Source: JBFWYO01 sp050186335
GTDB lineage: Bacteria > Pseudomonadota > Alphaproteobacteria > Bin65
Direction of reading: 5' to 3'
Assembly: GCA_050186335.1 (NCBI GenBank)
Contig: JBFWYO010000045.1
Span: forward strand, 1 to 39,991
DNA length: 39,991 nucleotides
The notes beneath the pieces are model-generated. The model saw only the letters and a program-made list of their open reading frames with translations, made no database searches and was not told where the DNA came from. Each line of letters begins with the position of its first letter. Position 1 is the stretch's first letter. Shown in pieces: positions 7,989 through 16,280 of this stretch. Position numbers and translations under genes: made by a program.

Positions 7989-8495
7989 ATGGCCGTCGAG
8001 AATCGGAGCGAGTCGGGGGTCGCAGGAACCGCGCGCGAAGGCCTCAGCACCTTCGCTGCGCTGGTTCTGACCGGGATCATGTTGGTATCGGTCGTCGACG
8101 TAATCGGGCGGTATCTATTCAAGTTACCGCTGCCGGGCAGTTCGGAAATCACCGAGATCCTGATGGCGATCTTGATCTACGCCGGATTGCCCATCGTCAG
8201 TTTGCGACGTTCGCATATTTGCGTCGATCTGCTCGATCATGTCGTCCCGCCGCGCATTCGCCCCATCCGCAATGCCGTGGTCGGCGTCTTAAGTGCCGCC
8301 GTGCTGGCAATCATCGCGTGGCGCCTATGGGTCTACGCCGATCAAATTCGCCTTTCTCGAGACGTGACTGAGTACTTGAAGTTGCCGCAAGCACCGTTCG
8401 CCTATTTTCTCAGCGTGCTCGCCGCGCTCGCCGCACTGATCGAGATTTATCGGACCTTCAGGCAAGCTGCGCCTGACGCAGCCAGTTCCGTTTAA
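7989..8495 (+). CDS. dctQ: TRAP transporter small permease (DctQ family), second system
   Basis: A 168-residue membrane protein with four hydrophobic segments (about 19-43, 52-70, 91-113 and 131-152). Between the second and third comes LRRSHICVDLLDHVVPPR, equivalent to the conserved His-Val/Ile-x-Val-Asp segment of DctQ proteins. It forms the membrane complex with the large subunit encoded 26 bp downstream. The ATG lacks a clear Shine-Dalgarno sequence. Confidence 0.9.
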   Translation: MAVENRSESGVAGTAREGLSTFAALVLTGIMLVSVVDVIGRYLFKLPLPGSSEITEILMAILIYAGLPIVSLRRSHICVDLLDHVVPPRIRPIRNAVVGVLSAAVLAIIAWRLWVYADQIRLSRDVTEYLKLPQAPFAYFLSVLAALAALIEIYRTFRQAAPDAASSV

Positions 8496-8521
8496 CCCAG
8501 CCTGAAATTCGGTTTCCCGCC

Positions 8522-9817
8522 ATGACCGCCGCGCTGATCGCCTTTGCCGTGATGTTGTTGTTGACGTTCCTGCGCATCCCCATCGCCTTCGCGATGGCGA
8601 TCGTCGGCGTCGGCGGATTCGCGATCGTGCGCGGCATCGATCCCGCCCTGTCGCTCGCCGGCCAGGTCGCGCGCGACACGGTGCTGACGTCCGAATTGTC
8701 GGTCGTCCCGCTGTTCATTCTGATGGGCAATTTCGTCAGCCGCGCCGGATTGTCCGAAGGCCTGTACAACGCATCGAACGCCTTTCTAGGCCATCGCCGC
8801 GGCGGGCTGGCGATGGCGACCATCGTCGCCTGCGGCGGCTTCAGTTCGATCTGCGGCTCGAGCCTGGCGACCGCTGCGACAATGGCTAAGGTGGCCATGC
8901 CGTCGATGCGCAAATACGGTTATGAACCGGGTTTTGCGGCCGGCTCGATCGCCGCGGGCGGTACGCTGGGCATTCTGATCCCGCCGAGCGTCGTGTTCGT
9001 CTTTTACGGGCTGATGACGGGCACCAGCATCAGCAAACTTTTCGCCGCCGGCATCCTGCCGGGCATCATTGGCATCCTGTTCTACCTGCTGGCGGTGCAA
9101 GGCGCCATCATGCGCCGGCCGGAGCTCGGCCCGCCGGCGGAATACACACCCTGGCGGGTGCGCTGGCAGTCGCTGTCGGGGGTTCTCGGCGTCATCGCGT
9201 TGTTCATTATCGTGATCGGCGGCATCTATGCGGGCATTTTCACACCGACCGAAGCCGCCGGCATCGGCGCGTTCGGCGGCTTCCTGTTCGCCATTGGCAA
9301 GCGAAGCCTGAACTGGCGGGCGTTCCGCGAAACCCTGGTAGAAACGGCGATCACCTCGTCGGTCCTGTTCACGGTACTGATTGGCGCGCTGTTGTTTGCC
9401 AATTTGGTCAACGCGCTCGGCATGCCGAAGGCGCTGCAGGAATTCGTCAGCTCGATCGAACTGGGTCGGATGGGCGTGATCCTGATGATCCTCATCATCT
9501 ACGTGATACTGGGATGCATTCTCGAAAGCATGTCGATGATCATCCTGACCATCCCGGTGTTTGTGCCGCTGGTCGAAGCCTTGGGCTTCAATTTGATCTG
9601 GTTCGGCGTGATCGTGGTCGTGGTGACTGAGATCAGTTTCATCACGCCGCCGGTCGGCATGAACGTTTTCGTCCTGCGTAGCGTGTTGCCCGACATCCCC
9701 ACGGGCAAGATTTTCTCGGGCGTGACGCCCTTCATCTTCGCCGACGTATGTCGTCTGGCCTTATTGGTCTTCGTGCCGTGGGTGTCGTTATTCCTGCCCG
9801 GATTCGTCAGAAACTGA
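8522..9817 (+). CDS. dctM: TRAP transporter large permease (DctM family), second system
   Basis: This 431-residue protein has about twelve hydrophobic segments and the DctM signature elements: LRIPIAFAMAIVG near the start, CGSSLATAATMAKVAMPSM at about residue 117, TLGILIPPSVVFVFYG, IFTPTEAAGIGAFG, and a C-terminal FITPPVGMNVFVL. It completes the second TRAP transporter (dctP-dctQ-dctM, all plus strand). The gene ends 7 bp before the stop of the convergent oxygenase gene, with no obvious terminator between. Confidence 0.94.
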   Translation: MTAALIAFAVMLLLTFLRIPIAFAMAIVGVGGFAIVRGIDPALSLAGQVARDTVLTSELSVVPLFILMGNFVSRAGLSEGLYNASNAFLGHRRGGLAMATIVACGGFSSICGSSLATAATMAKVAMPSMRKYGYEPGFAAGSIAAGGTLGILIPPSVVFVFYGLMTGTSISKLFAAGILPGIIGILFYLLAVQGAIMRRPELGPPAEYTPWRVRWQSLSGVLGVIALFIIVIGGIYAGIFTPTEAAGIGAFGGFLFAIGKRSLNWRAFRETLVETAITSSVLFTVLIGALLFANLVNALGMPKALQEFVSSIELGRMGVILMILIIYVILGCILESMSMIILTIPVFVPLVEALGFNLIWFGVIVVVVTEISFITPPVGMNVFVLRSVLPDIPTGKIFSGVTPFIFADVCRLALLVFVPWVSLFLPGFVRN

Positions 9818-9824
9818 AGCGGAC

Positions 9825-10808
9825 CTAGGACACGGCTTCCTTGCGGTAGGCGTGGTTCGCGTTGAACCGCTCGGTGATGTAGTATCCCCATGTCGTCGGC
9901 GCGTAGCGCGCGGGATTGCCCGGTCCCTGGCACGACGGCAGGCATTCGACCACGGTGTCGAAATCCGGATCGAAGAAGAACGCCAGCGAATACCGTTCGC
10001 GCGCCTTGGGATTCAGCACACGATGCGGAGTCGAAACGAACCGGTCGTTGGTCCAGCGCATCAGCATGTCGCCGATATTGACCACACAACTGCCGGGCAT
10101 GCGCGGTGCGTCGACCCAGGCGCCGTCGCGACGGCCGACCTGGAGCCCGCCCGCGTCGTCCTGCGTGACGATGGTCAGGAAACCGAAATCCGTATGCGGC
10201 GCCGAGCCGAACAAATCCTCTGGCCGAGGATCGGGCGCCGGCGGATAGTGAAGCGCGCGAATGAACGGCATCGGCTTTTGGAAGCAGCGGCGGAAAAATC
10301 CGTCGGGCAACTCGAGCGAGGCTTCGAAGAGTTCCAGCAGTTGGAAACCGAGACGCGACGCATCGGCAAAATACGCATCGAGCGCCGGGCGCAGCGACGC
10401 CGGCGCCAGCGGCCACTGATTGAGCCCGTGCATCGGCTTGCCGGCGATCACATCCGGGTCGTCCGCGGTGAGCTCGGGGCCGACCAGAAACGATTCGCTC
10501 AGATTCGGCCGCTTGGCCTCCGCGCGATGCTGGTCCGCCATCGGCATGTAGCCCCGATGGGAGGTATTGATTTTTACATGCAGCTTGTCGGCGATCGGCA
10601 GCGCGAAAAATTCCCGAGCTGCGGCTAACGCCCTGTCGACCGCGCTGTCCGGCAAGCCGTGATTGACCAGGCCGAAAAAGCCGATCGTTTCCAGTGCCCG
10701 GCCGATCGCCTGTGCGGTCGCGGCCTTGGCGCCGGCTTCACCGGCGCGGAACGGGCCGAGGTTGACCAGCGGTATCTCGGACTCCTGACGCAGAATAATG
10801 CTACCCAT
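9825..10808 (-). CDS. 2-oxoglutarate/Fe(II)-dependent oxygenase, isopenicillin-N-synthase-like
   Basis: This double-stranded beta-helix oxygenase has the Fe(II) triad His205, Asp207 (PHTDFGFLT) and His262 (STPHRVLN), plus the Arg-x-Ser pair Arg272/Ser274 (RYSLAFF) that binds 2-oxoglutarate in this subfamily. The N-terminal DIOX_N-like region includes GFFGLVNHGL (43-52). I place the start at the ATG 10806-10808, preceded by CAGGAG 7 bp away, giving 327 residues; a GTG 18 bp upstream has no such site. It is alone on the minus strand between the TRAP operon and the HyuAB array and shares the 164-bp divergent gap with the CoxG-like gene. The substrate is unknown; relatives hydroxylate or oxidise many small molecules. 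Confidence 0.9.
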   Translation of the reverse strand: MGSIILRQESEIPLVNLGPFRAGEAGAKAATAQAIGRALETIGFFGLVNHGLPDSAVDRALAAAREFFALPIADKLHVKINTSHRGYMPMADQHRAEAKRPNLSESFLVGPELTADDPDVIAGKPMHGLNQWPLAPASLRPALDAYFADASRLGFQLLELFEASLELPDGFFRRCFQKPMPFIRALHYPPAPDPRPEDLFGSAPHTDFGFLTIVTQDDAGGLQVGRRDGAWVDAPRMPGSCVVNIGDMLMRWTNDRFVSTPHRVLNPKARERYSLAFFFDPDFDTVVECLPSCQGPGNPARYAPTTWGYYITERFNANHAYRKEAVS

Positions 10809-10854
10809 CGACGTCTCCTGGCCCACTTTTGCTCGGTTCGGGGCGCTGCATGAT

Positions 10855-10865
10855 ATTTCAAATGC
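10855..10865 (+). promoter_or_regulatory. ATTTCAAATGC motif, copy 2
   Basis: An exact copy of the 11-mer also present at 4250-4260 and 29821-29831, located in the divergent gap between the oxygenase gene (46 bp from its ATG) and the CoxG-like gene (107 bp from its ATG). Orientation relative to the CoxG-like gene is the same as in the other two copies. The core ATTT-C-AAAT is an odd-centred palindrome, consistent with a dimeric DNA-binding protein. Confidence 0.45.
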
Positions 10866-10884
10866 TACGCTAAAAAAACACTAC

Positions 10885-10913
10885 TTGACATAGCGCCGTC
10901 AACTTCGAAAGAT
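10885..10913 (+). promoter_or_regulatory. Putative sigma-70-type promoter of the HyuAB array
   Basis: TTGACA at 10885-10890, a 17-bp spacer, and AAAGAT at 10908-10913 as a weak -10 element. It lies 59 bp before the CoxG-like start and is the only clear -35 consensus ahead of the long plus-strand array. Confidence 0.4.
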
Positions 10914-10971
10914 GAACAAAAGCGCGTAATTCCGCGCCAATCGGCCCGGCACAAGGCGACAACCAGGCATC

Positions 10972-11421
10972 ATGAAGATCGAAGAAAGTTTCACCGTCGC
11001 CGCACCCATCGACAAGGTTTGGACCGTGATTACCGACCCCGAGAAAGTGGCGCCATGCATTCCCGGCTGCCAGGGCGTCGAAGTGCTTGGCCCAAACAAA
11101 TACAGGTCCCGCATTCGGGTCGGCTTGGGTCCAATCAACACCACTTTCGCCGTCGAAATCGAATTGACCGAACAAAAGCCGCCGCATTTTCTGAGTGCCG
11201 TAACGCGCGGTGAGGAAGGCGGACGGATGAGTTCAATGTCGGCCGTCAGCGAGATGAAGCTCGAACAAACCGATCAAGGCACCACAACCGTCGCATATAG
11301 TTCGGAGGTATCGGTCGTCGGCAGGCTCGGCAAATTCGGGCTCGGCATCATGAAGAAGAAGGCCAAGTCGCTGGGCGACGAATTTGCCACTGCCCTGCGC
11401 CAAACCATCGAGGCCTCATGA
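10972..11421 (+). CDS. CoxG-like SRPBCC family protein
   Basis: This 149-residue START/SRPBCC-fold protein resembles CoxG (carbon monoxide dehydrogenase subunit G). It shows the typical opening MKIEESFTVAAPIDKVW, the DPEKVAPCIPGC motif (residues 23-34) and a C-terminal amphipathic helix after GRLGKFGLGIMKKKAKS. CoxG-type proteins bind hydrophobic small molecules or anchor enzymes at the membrane; they are often found beside molybdenum hydroxylases. Here it starts the HyuAB array and overlaps the next regulator gene by 4 bp (ATGA). Its role with HyuAB is unknown; substrate binding or enzyme assembly is possible. No CO dehydrogenase is implied, since the window's molybdenum enzyme lacks the CoxL active-site motif. 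Confidence 0.85.
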   Translation: MKIEESFTVAAPIDKVWTVITDPEKVAPCIPGCQGVEVLGPNKYRSRIRVGLGPINTTFAVEIELTEQKPPHFLSAVTRGEEGGRMSSMSAVSEMKLEQTDQGTTTVAYSSEVSVVGRLGKFGLGIMKKKAKSLGDEFATALRQTIEAS

Positions 11422-12005
11422 AAGCCGACGAACGCACGTTCGGACGGGCGCAACTGCGCGATATCGGCCGACAAATCCGGCTTTTGCGCGAACGCAGCGG
11501 CCAATCGCTCAGTCAACTGGCCAAGCAGAGCGGCATCAGCGTCACCGGCGTGCGCAACATCGAGTCCGGGCGTGCCAATCCGGGCTTGTTGACGGTGGTG
11601 GCGATTTTGGACGCGCTGGGCGTCTCCATCGACGAGGTGGTGGCCTTGGCGCGCCGCGCCAGCAATTCCGTGCATGTCACGCGCGCTACGGATTCCGGGC
11701 GGGTGCCCGATGCCGGCGTGCAGCGCAATATCAGCGAAATATTTCAGCCCAAGATGCGCGGCCGCCTGATCACGCTGCCGCCGGCGACCGATATGTTGAT
11801 GTCGCGTAAGGCCGAAACGGGCACGCATTTCGCCTTCGTGCTCGAAGGCAAGGTACACCTCAGCCTGCCGGACGGCAGTTCCCATGAACTCTCGACCGGC
11901 GATGCCATTCATTTGGCGGACCAGGCGCCCCGCGTGGTTGCCAACCGCGGCAAGCGCGCCGGCCGCGTGCTGTGGATCAAGGACCAGAAGAGCGGCACGG
12001 ATTGA
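11418..12005 (+). CDS. XRE-family regulator with C-terminal cupin domain (first copy)
   Basis: This 195-residue protein has an N-terminal HTH_3 domain (about 13-75; ISVTGVRNIESGRANPG is the recognition region) and a C-terminal small cupin fold (about 125-190; HFAFVLEGKVHLSLPDG, then LSTGDAIHLADQAP). Proteins of this type usually sense a pathway metabolite through the cupin and control the adjacent catabolic operon. Its start codon overlaps the stop of the CoxG-like gene, and it lies 33 bp before hyuA, so it is co-transcribed with the genes it probably controls. It could act at the promoter region near 10855-10913; that is inference. Confidence 0.88.
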   Translation: MKADERTFGRAQLRDIGRQIRLLRERSGQSLSQLAKQSGISVTGVRNIESGRANPGLLTVVAILDALGVSIDEVVALARRASNSVHVTRATDSGRVPDAGVQRNISEIFQPKMRGRLITLPPATDMLMSRKAETGTHFAFVLEGKVHLSLPDGSSHELSTGDAIHLADQAPRVVANRGKRAGRVLWIKDQKSGTD

Positions 12006-12038
12006 CGCCGCAGGACATAACGAGAAAATACGGACGTA

Positions 12039-14159
12039 ATGACCAACCCCAAGCAAAGAAGATACATCGTCGCAACCGACGTCGGCGGCACCTGCACCGA
12101 CACCATCGTGTTCGCCGACGGCGACAAAGTGCATATCGGCAAGGCACTTTCGACGCCGCCCAATTTCGGCGACGGCGTCATAGATTCGGTGCGCACCTGC
12201 GTGGCGGCGATGGGCATTACAATTGAGCAGTTGTTCGCCGAAACGCAATTATTCGTGCACGGGTCGACGGTGGTCGACAACACCGTGCTGACGCGCGACG
12301 GTGCGCTCACGGGGCTTATCACCACCGCTGGATTTGAGGACACGTTGCTGGTCACGCGCGGCGCCTACGGCCGCTGGGCCGGCCTGCCGGAGAACGAGAT
12401 CAAACATCCGGTTGCGACCGAACGTGCAGCGCCGTTGGTGCCGGCCGATCGCATCCGCGGCGTGCCCGAACGCATGGATTACAAAGGTGCGGTCGTGCGC
12501 GACATCGATGACGCGGCCACCGAACAAGCCGTGCGCTATCTCATCGAAACCAAGGGCGTCGAGGCGATCGCCGTCTGTTTCCTATGGTCGGTGTTCAATC
12601 CGGCGCACGAGCGACGCGTCAAGGAAACCGTCAATCGTGTGGCACCCGGCGCCTTCGTCACCTTGTCGAGCGACATCGCTCCGGTACCGGGTGAGTACGA
12701 GCGCACGTCGACCGCCGTCATCAACGCCTATGCCGGGCGCATTACCAAGGATTACCTCACCGGCTTGCAGGGTCTCCTGTCGACGCACGGGTACGCCGGG
12801 CCGGTCATGGTGATGCAAGGCTATGGCGGCCTACTTCTTGCGGGCGAAGCGGCCGAGCGCGCGGTCGGTATGATCGAGTGCGGGCCTGCGGCCGGCGTGA
12901 TCGGCGCGAAGTTTCTCGGCGAACTGATGGGCGACGACGACGTGATTGCTGCCGACATGGGCGGCACGACCTTCAAGGTCGGCGTCATACAGGACCGGCA
13001 GATCGAGTTCGCGCGCGAGCCGATGGTCGATCGATTCCACTATGTCGCACCGAAGATCGAAGTGGTGTCAATCGGATCGGGCGGCGGCAGCATCGTTTCG
13101 CTCGATCGCAACACCAAGATACCGATGGTCGGGCCGCGGAGCGCGGGTGCCCGCCCAGGACCGATCTGTTACGGCAAGGGCGGCACCGAGCCCACGTTGA
13201 CCGACGTCATGCTGCTGATCGGCTACATGGATCCCAAGATATTTCTCGGCGGTGCCATGACGCTGGATGTCGAAGGTGCGCGGCGCATCTTCAAACGCGA
13301 TATCGCCGATCCGCTTGGCATGTCGGTCGAACAGGCCGCGATCGGCATCTATCGCGTGGCGGCCGCGCAAATCACCGATCTGATCCACGAAATCACCGTG
13401 GAACGCGGCCTCGATCCGCGCGATTTCGTCCTGCATGCGTTCGGCGGCACGTGCGGCTTCCTATGCGGCGTGTTCGGCCAGGAACTGAACGTCAAACGCG
13501 TAATCGTGCCCTATACGGCGTCGGTCAATTGCGCGTTTGGGCTCGTCGCGGCCGATATCGTGCACGAGTATTCGGTCACGCAAACGCTGCCCGCACCCAC
13601 GAAGGCGTCCGAGATCAACAAGCTTTACGCGCCGATGATCGAGCGTGCCCGCCGCGAACTGAAGAACGAAGGCTTCGACGATAAGCGCATTCAACTCGAT
13701 TGGTCGGTCGATTTGCGCTATTCGCGCCAGGTCCATGAAGTGACGACCCCGGTGCGTAGCGGCGGCGCGTTCGACGATGCGAGCGTGCAGCATTTGATGG
13801 ACGACTTCGAAGCACTCTATGAGCGAAAATACGGGCGCGGCTCGGCCTATCGCGAAGCCGGCATGGAAATGACCTCGTTCCGCCTGTCCGCGCGCGGCCT
13901 GATGCCACGGCCGAAGATCGAGAAAGAAACACTGCGCGGCGTGTCCCCTGACGCGGCCAGGATGGGTCAACGGCAGGTATTCGTTGAGAAACTCAACGGA
14001 CTTGGCGCGGCGGACATCTACGACTTCACCCGCCTGGAGCCCGGCAACGTGATTCGCGGCCCCGCAGTCATCCACACCCCGATTACGACGATCGTCGTGC
14101 AGGCGGACCAGACCGGGCGAATGGACCCTTATCGTAACGTCGTGATAGAGTTTGGTTGA
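12039..14159 (+). CDS. hyuA: Hydantoinase/oxoprolinase family protein, subunit A
   Basis: This 706-residue ATP-binding subunit belongs to the hydantoinase/acetone carboxylase superfamily. The actin-like phosphate loop TDVGGTCTDT lies at 13-22, a second phosphate motif DMGGTT at about 306-311, and the family signature SIGSGGGSIVSLD followed by VGPRSAGARPGPICYGKGG at about 344-385. In relatives this subunit phosphorylates or activates the substrate (hydantoin, 5-oxoproline, or a ketone enol for carboxylation) and works with the B subunit. HyuB begins 10 bp downstream. The start ATG has a weak AACGAGAA upstream. Which reaction applies here, ring opening or carboxylation, cannot be decided from the sequence alone. 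Confidence 0.93.
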   Translation: MTNPKQRRYIVATDVGGTCTDTIVFADGDKVHIGKALSTPPNFGDGVIDSVRTCVAAMGITIEQLFAETQLFVHGSTVVDNTVLTRDGALTGLITTAGFEDTLLVTRGAYGRWAGLPENEIKHPVATERAAPLVPADRIRGVPERMDYKGAVVRDIDDAATEQAVRYLIETKGVEAIAVCFLWSVFNPAHERRVKETVNRVAPGAFVTLSSDIAPVPGEYERTSTAVINAYAGRITKDYLTGLQGLLSTHGYAGPVMVMQGYGGLLLAGEAAERAVGMIECGPAAGVIGAKFLGELMGDDDVIAADMGGTTFKVGVIQDRQIEFAREPMVDRFHYVAPKIEVVSIGSGGGSIVSLDRNTKIPMVGPRSAGARPGPICYGKGGTEPTLTDVMLLIGYMDPKIFLGGAMTLDVEGARRIFKRDIADPLGMSVEQAAIGIYRVAAAQITDLIHEITVERGLDPRDFVLHAFGGTCGFLCGVFGQELNVKRVIVPYTASVNCAFGLVAADIVHEYSVTQTLPAPTKASEINKLYAPMIERARRELKNEGFDDKRIQLDWSVDLRYSRQVHEVTTPVRSGGAFDDASVQHLMDDFEALYERKYGRGSAYREAGMEMTSFRLSARGLMPRPKIEKETLRGVSPDAARMGQRQVFVEKLNGLGAADIYDFTRLEPGNVIRGPAVIHTPITTIVVQADQTGRMDPYRNVVIEFG

Positions 14160-14169
14160 GAGGCAGACG

Positions 14170-15996
14170 ATGGATCCGATTACATTTTCGATCATCCGCC
14201 ACCGCCTTTACCGCGTCGTCGACGAGGCGGTGATTACGCTCAAACACGTCTCCGGCAGCGCCATCACCAACGAAGGCCATGATCTCATGGTCTCGCTGTA
14301 TCGCGCCGATGGCTCGTTGTTGATGGGCGGCGTAGGCTTCCTGCATCACCTGACCAGCGCGGCCGAGGCATGCAAAGCGATCATCCGACGCTTCAAGGGG
14401 CAGATTCACGAAGGCGACGTCTACCTGCTTAACGACCCGTACACCGCGGCGTTGCACACATCGGACATTTACCTGGTTGCGCCGATCCACCACGAAGGCC
14501 AGCTCATCGCCTGGAGCGCCTGCTTCGTGCATGTATATGATATCGGCGCCATGAACCCCGGCGGCTTCAGCCCCGATTCTCAGGACATTTACACCGAGGG
14601 TATCAGTTCGCCCGGCCTCAAGCTGGTCGATCGCGGCGAAGTACGGCAGGACGTTCTCGATACCTTGCTCAACATGGTCCGCTCGCCGGAAATGGTGACG
14701 CTGGACATCCGCTCGATGATCGCCTGCAACAACGTCGCGCGCGACCGAATGCTCGCGCTGATCAAAAAATACGGTCACGCGACAGTCGACGAAGCGTGCC
14801 GCACGCTGATTGAGCAATCCGAACAATTGCTGCGCGCGCGCCTGCGCGAATTGCCGGACGGCGAGTGGCAATCACGCCAGTACATGGACGTCAAAGGCCA
14901 GACGCACAAGGTCGTCCTGACGATGACGAAACAGGATGATGAACTGGTGTTCGATTTCACCGGTTCCAGTCCGCAATCGCCGTTCTCGATCAATTGCACG
15001 AAGTGGGCGTCGTTGGGTGGGCTGTTCGCCCCGCTATTTCCGCTGCTCTGCTACGACATCACCTGGAACGAAGGCGTCATCCGGCCGATCAAGATGATTG
15101 CGCCTGAGGGCACCGTGGTGAACTGCACACGCCCGGCGCCGATTTCGGTCGCCACCGTGGGTGCCATCCAGTCGGTCAACAACGCGGCGTGCGCCACGAT
15201 CGGCAAGATGCTGGCAGCAAGCGAAAAGTACCGCGACGAAGCGACCGCCGTATGGCACGCAAACCATTTTGCCATCTTCATGTTCGGGCGCAATCAACGC
15301 GGCGGCCAAGCGATCGGCATTCTGACCGAAACTTTTGCCGGTGCCGGGGGTGCGCGCGCGTTTGCCGACGGGGTCGACGTGGGCGGCGAAATTCCCAATC
15401 CGATCTCGCGCATGGCCAACGTCGAAACCATGGAGAACATCTTTCCGCTGCGCTACCTGTTCCGCCGCCGACTGATCGATTCGGGCGGCCCGGGAACCTA
15501 CCGCGGCGGCACCGGCATGGAACTGGCGTTGGTACCGCACGACGCGCCGGATGGTGGGCTGCACTACGTGATCTCAGGCAAGGGTGCCAAGTATTCGATG
15601 AGCGAAGGCTTGGCCGGCGGCTATCCGGGCGCGCCCAACAAGTATGTCTGGGTGCACAACAACGAATTGGACCCAAGTCGCAATATCGATCCCAGCTTTG
15701 CGCAGCGGCTCGAGGATATGCCGGGCCGTCAGGAAGACATTTCGTGGGGCGTTTATCCGCTGATGGACAAAGACGTCTTGTACGTGGGTTGGAACGGCGG
15801 CGGCGGCTACGGCGATCCGCTCGACCGCGACCCGGAAGCGCTTCGTATCGACGTTGCCGCCAGCATTGTTTCTCCTGACGCCGCGCGTGACATTTACGGC
15901 GTGGTACTCGGCAATGGCGCCGTCGATGTTAAAGCCACCGATACGCTGCGCAAGCGCCTGCGCGCCGTGCGCGTGAACCGACAGGCCGCCGAATGA
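14170..15996 (+). CDS. hyuB: Hydantoinase B/oxoprolinase family protein, subunit B
   Basis: This 608-residue partner of HyuA starts with the family-typical MDPITFSIIRHRL and contains YLLNDPYTAALHTSDI (about residues 86-101) with Asp and His residues thought to bind the catalytic metal in this superfamily, and a Gly-rich region around residues 435-450 (SGGPGTYRGGTGME). I chose the ATG at 14170, which is preceded by GAGAGG at 6 bp; a TTG 18 bp upstream lies within the hyuA stop region and has no ribosome binding site. Its stop overlaps the start of the zinc-ribbon gene (ATGA), so the two products are probably made in fixed ratio. Confidence 0.93.
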   Translation: MDPITFSIIRHRLYRVVDEAVITLKHVSGSAITNEGHDLMVSLYRADGSLLMGGVGFLHHLTSAAEACKAIIRRFKGQIHEGDVYLLNDPYTAALHTSDIYLVAPIHHEGQLIAWSACFVHVYDIGAMNPGGFSPDSQDIYTEGISSPGLKLVDRGEVRQDVLDTLLNMVRSPEMVTLDIRSMIACNNVARDRMLALIKKYGHATVDEACRTLIEQSEQLLRARLRELPDGEWQSRQYMDVKGQTHKVVLTMTKQDDELVFDFTGSSPQSPFSINCTKWASLGGLFAPLFPLLCYDITWNEGVIRPIKMIAPEGTVVNCTRPAPISVATVGAIQSVNNAACATIGKMLAASEKYRDEATAVWHANHFAIFMFGRNQRGGQAIGILTETFAGAGGARAFADGVDVGGEIPNPISRMANVETMENIFPLRYLFRRRLIDSGGPGTYRGGTGMELALVPHDAPDGGLHYVISGKGAKYSMSEGLAGGYPGAPNKYVWVHNNELDPSRNIDPSFAQRLEDMPGRQEDISWGVYPLMDKDVLYVGWNGGGGYGDPLDRDPEALRIDVAASIVSPDAARDIYGVVLGNGAVDVKATDTLRKRLRAVRVNRQAAE

Positions 15997-16274
15997 CGCG
16001 CATCGTATCGACCCATTTGGAAGTCAAGCCGACCTCCACGGGCGACCGGATCGCCTGTCGCGCCTGCGGCCACGCACTCGGACCGGCCGGCGAAGGCTGG
16101 AAGCAGCACGCCGTGCTGCACGAACGGAGCATGCGCGGCGCGGGCGGCAAGGCTTATACCGGCGCCCCGGAAGTGATCTTGCGCACGTTCTGCTGCCCGG
16201 GCTGCGGCAAGCTATTGGATACCGAGATGGCGTTGCCCGATGAGCCGTTCCTAAACGATATCGTGCGAGCTTAA
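15993..16274 (+). CDS. Small zinc-ribbon protein, acetone-carboxylase-gamma-like
   Basis: A 93-residue protein with two cysteine knuckles, Cys22-x2-Cys25 and Cys67-Cys68-x2-Cys71, ending in LLDTEMALPDEPFLNDI. The pattern and size match the small zinc-containing gamma subunit found with acetone and acetophenone carboxylases and with many HyuAB operons of unknown function. The 4-bp overlap with hyuB points to a HyuA-HyuB-small subunit complex. Its presence tilts the interpretation towards a carboxylase-like enzyme or a three-subunit hydantoinase. The exact family assignment is from pattern recognition and has not been tested by a profile search. Confidence 0.8.
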   Translation: MTRIVSTHLEVKPTSTGDRIACRACGHALGPAGEGWKQHAVLHERSMRGAGGKAYTGAPEVILRTFCCPGCGKLLDTEMALPDEPFLNDIVRA

Positions 16275-16280
16275 GCACCC

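Noticed and set aside
10972..11421. Assignment of a CO dehydrogenase system from the CoxG-like gene
   Set aside because: The only molybdenum hydroxylase in the window has AFRGFGNPQ at the active-site loop, not the Cys-containing CoxL loop, and it lies in a different operon 14 kb away.
11274..12248. 324-codon minus-strand frame
   Set aside because: Antisense across the CoxG-like, XRE and hyuA genes; no domain pattern.
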